Assembly: GCA_040904825.1 (NCBI GenBank)
Contig: JBBDSU010000052.1
Coordinates: 1 to 22,470 of the forward strand
DNA length: 22,470 nt
Reading direction: 5' to 3'
Source: JBBDSU01 sp040904825
GTDB lineage: Bacteria > Actinomycetota > Nitriliruptoria > Nitriliruptorales > Nitriliruptoraceae
The notes under the pieces: generated by a model
What the model saw: the letters and a program-made list of their open reading frames with translations, nothing else
Told to the model about the DNA's origin: nothing
The model's database searches: none
Shown: positions 22,416 through 22,470 of the stretch, piece by piece
Layout: every line of letters begins with the position of its first letter
How positions within the stretch are numbered: the first letter of the stretch is position 1
Program-made: the position numbers and the translations under genes

Positions 22416-22470
22416 TGGAGCCGAGGAGGGGAATCGAACCCCTGACCTGCCGCTTACAAGGCGGCTGCTC
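22416..22470 (-). tRNA. tRNA-Thr (anticodon UGU), 3' part
   Basis: On the minus strand the sequence holds the 3' D-stem strand (GAGC), a five-pair anticodon stem GCCGC/GCGGC with loop CTTGTAA (anticodon TGT, read as UGU, threonine), a five-base variable loop, the T arm AGGGG-TTCGATT-CCCCT, the 3' acceptor strand CCTCGGC, discriminator T and an encoded CCA (complement of 22416-22418). About 55 of some 76 bases are present; the 5' acceptor strand and D loop lie beyond the window edge. Confidence 0.93.

Noticed and set aside
22318..22470. tRNA-Thr 3' end as an integration site (att) with mobile DNA beside it
   Set aside because: No integrase gene and no repeated tRNA 3' segment were seen in the adjoining sequence; yaaA looks like ordinary chromosome.

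Overview
The window is a GC-rich chromosomal segment of core genes from an actinobacterium. The order panC-nadC-coaX-lysS-clpC, then an IdeR/DtxR regulator, mutY, disA, carD, ispD, ispF, cysS and rlmB is close to the block known from Mycobacterium (Rv3603c to Rv3579c) and in part from Streptomyces. CarD, an IdeR-type regulator and DisA together support Actinomycetota. An Acidimicrobiia-like member is possible, but the sequence alone does not settle the class.

Layout. Positions 1-3688 hold a tightly packed cofactor operon: a possible upstream gene end, a Rossmann/DUF2520 protein, panC, nadC and coaX (pantothenate, NAD and CoA synthesis). Positions 3750-8106 hold lysS and clpC. Positions 8114-9567 on the minus strand hold an FAD-dependent oxidoreductase, divergent from an IdeR-like regulator at 9649. 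That regulator starts a three-gene run with 4-nt ATGA overlaps: ideR, mutY and a superfamily 2 helicase (to 12838). Next come disA (c-di-AMP synthase), carD (RNA polymerase-binding regulator), ispD-ispF (MEP isoprenoid pathway), cysS and rlmB. A large soluble multi-domain histidine kinase runs to 21481. It faces a minus-strand YaaA-family gene, and the window ends inside a minus-strand tRNA-Thr(UGU).

Function. Most genes are housekeeping: cofactor supply, tRNA charging, proteolysis, DNA repair and damage signalling, transcription control, isoprenoid precursors and rRNA methylation. I see no phage, transposon, CRISPR array or defence island. No gap between genes exceeds 300 bp. The longest is 277 bp between lysS and clpC.

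The feature not explained by gene content is a high density of short tandem duplications (12-24 bp units). At least nine loci carry them: the panC/nadC junction, inside nadC, the oxidoreductase, the mutY N-terminus, the helicase N-terminus, the helicase-disA gap, the ispD tail, the cysS/rlmB junction and the kinase/yaaA gap. Units inside reading frames are multiples of 3. The 14-bp units lie at gene junctions. Both 100-N assembly gaps (8540-8639 and 11341-11440) lie in or beside such repeats. I found no convincing new biological system; the repeat pattern is the best lead.
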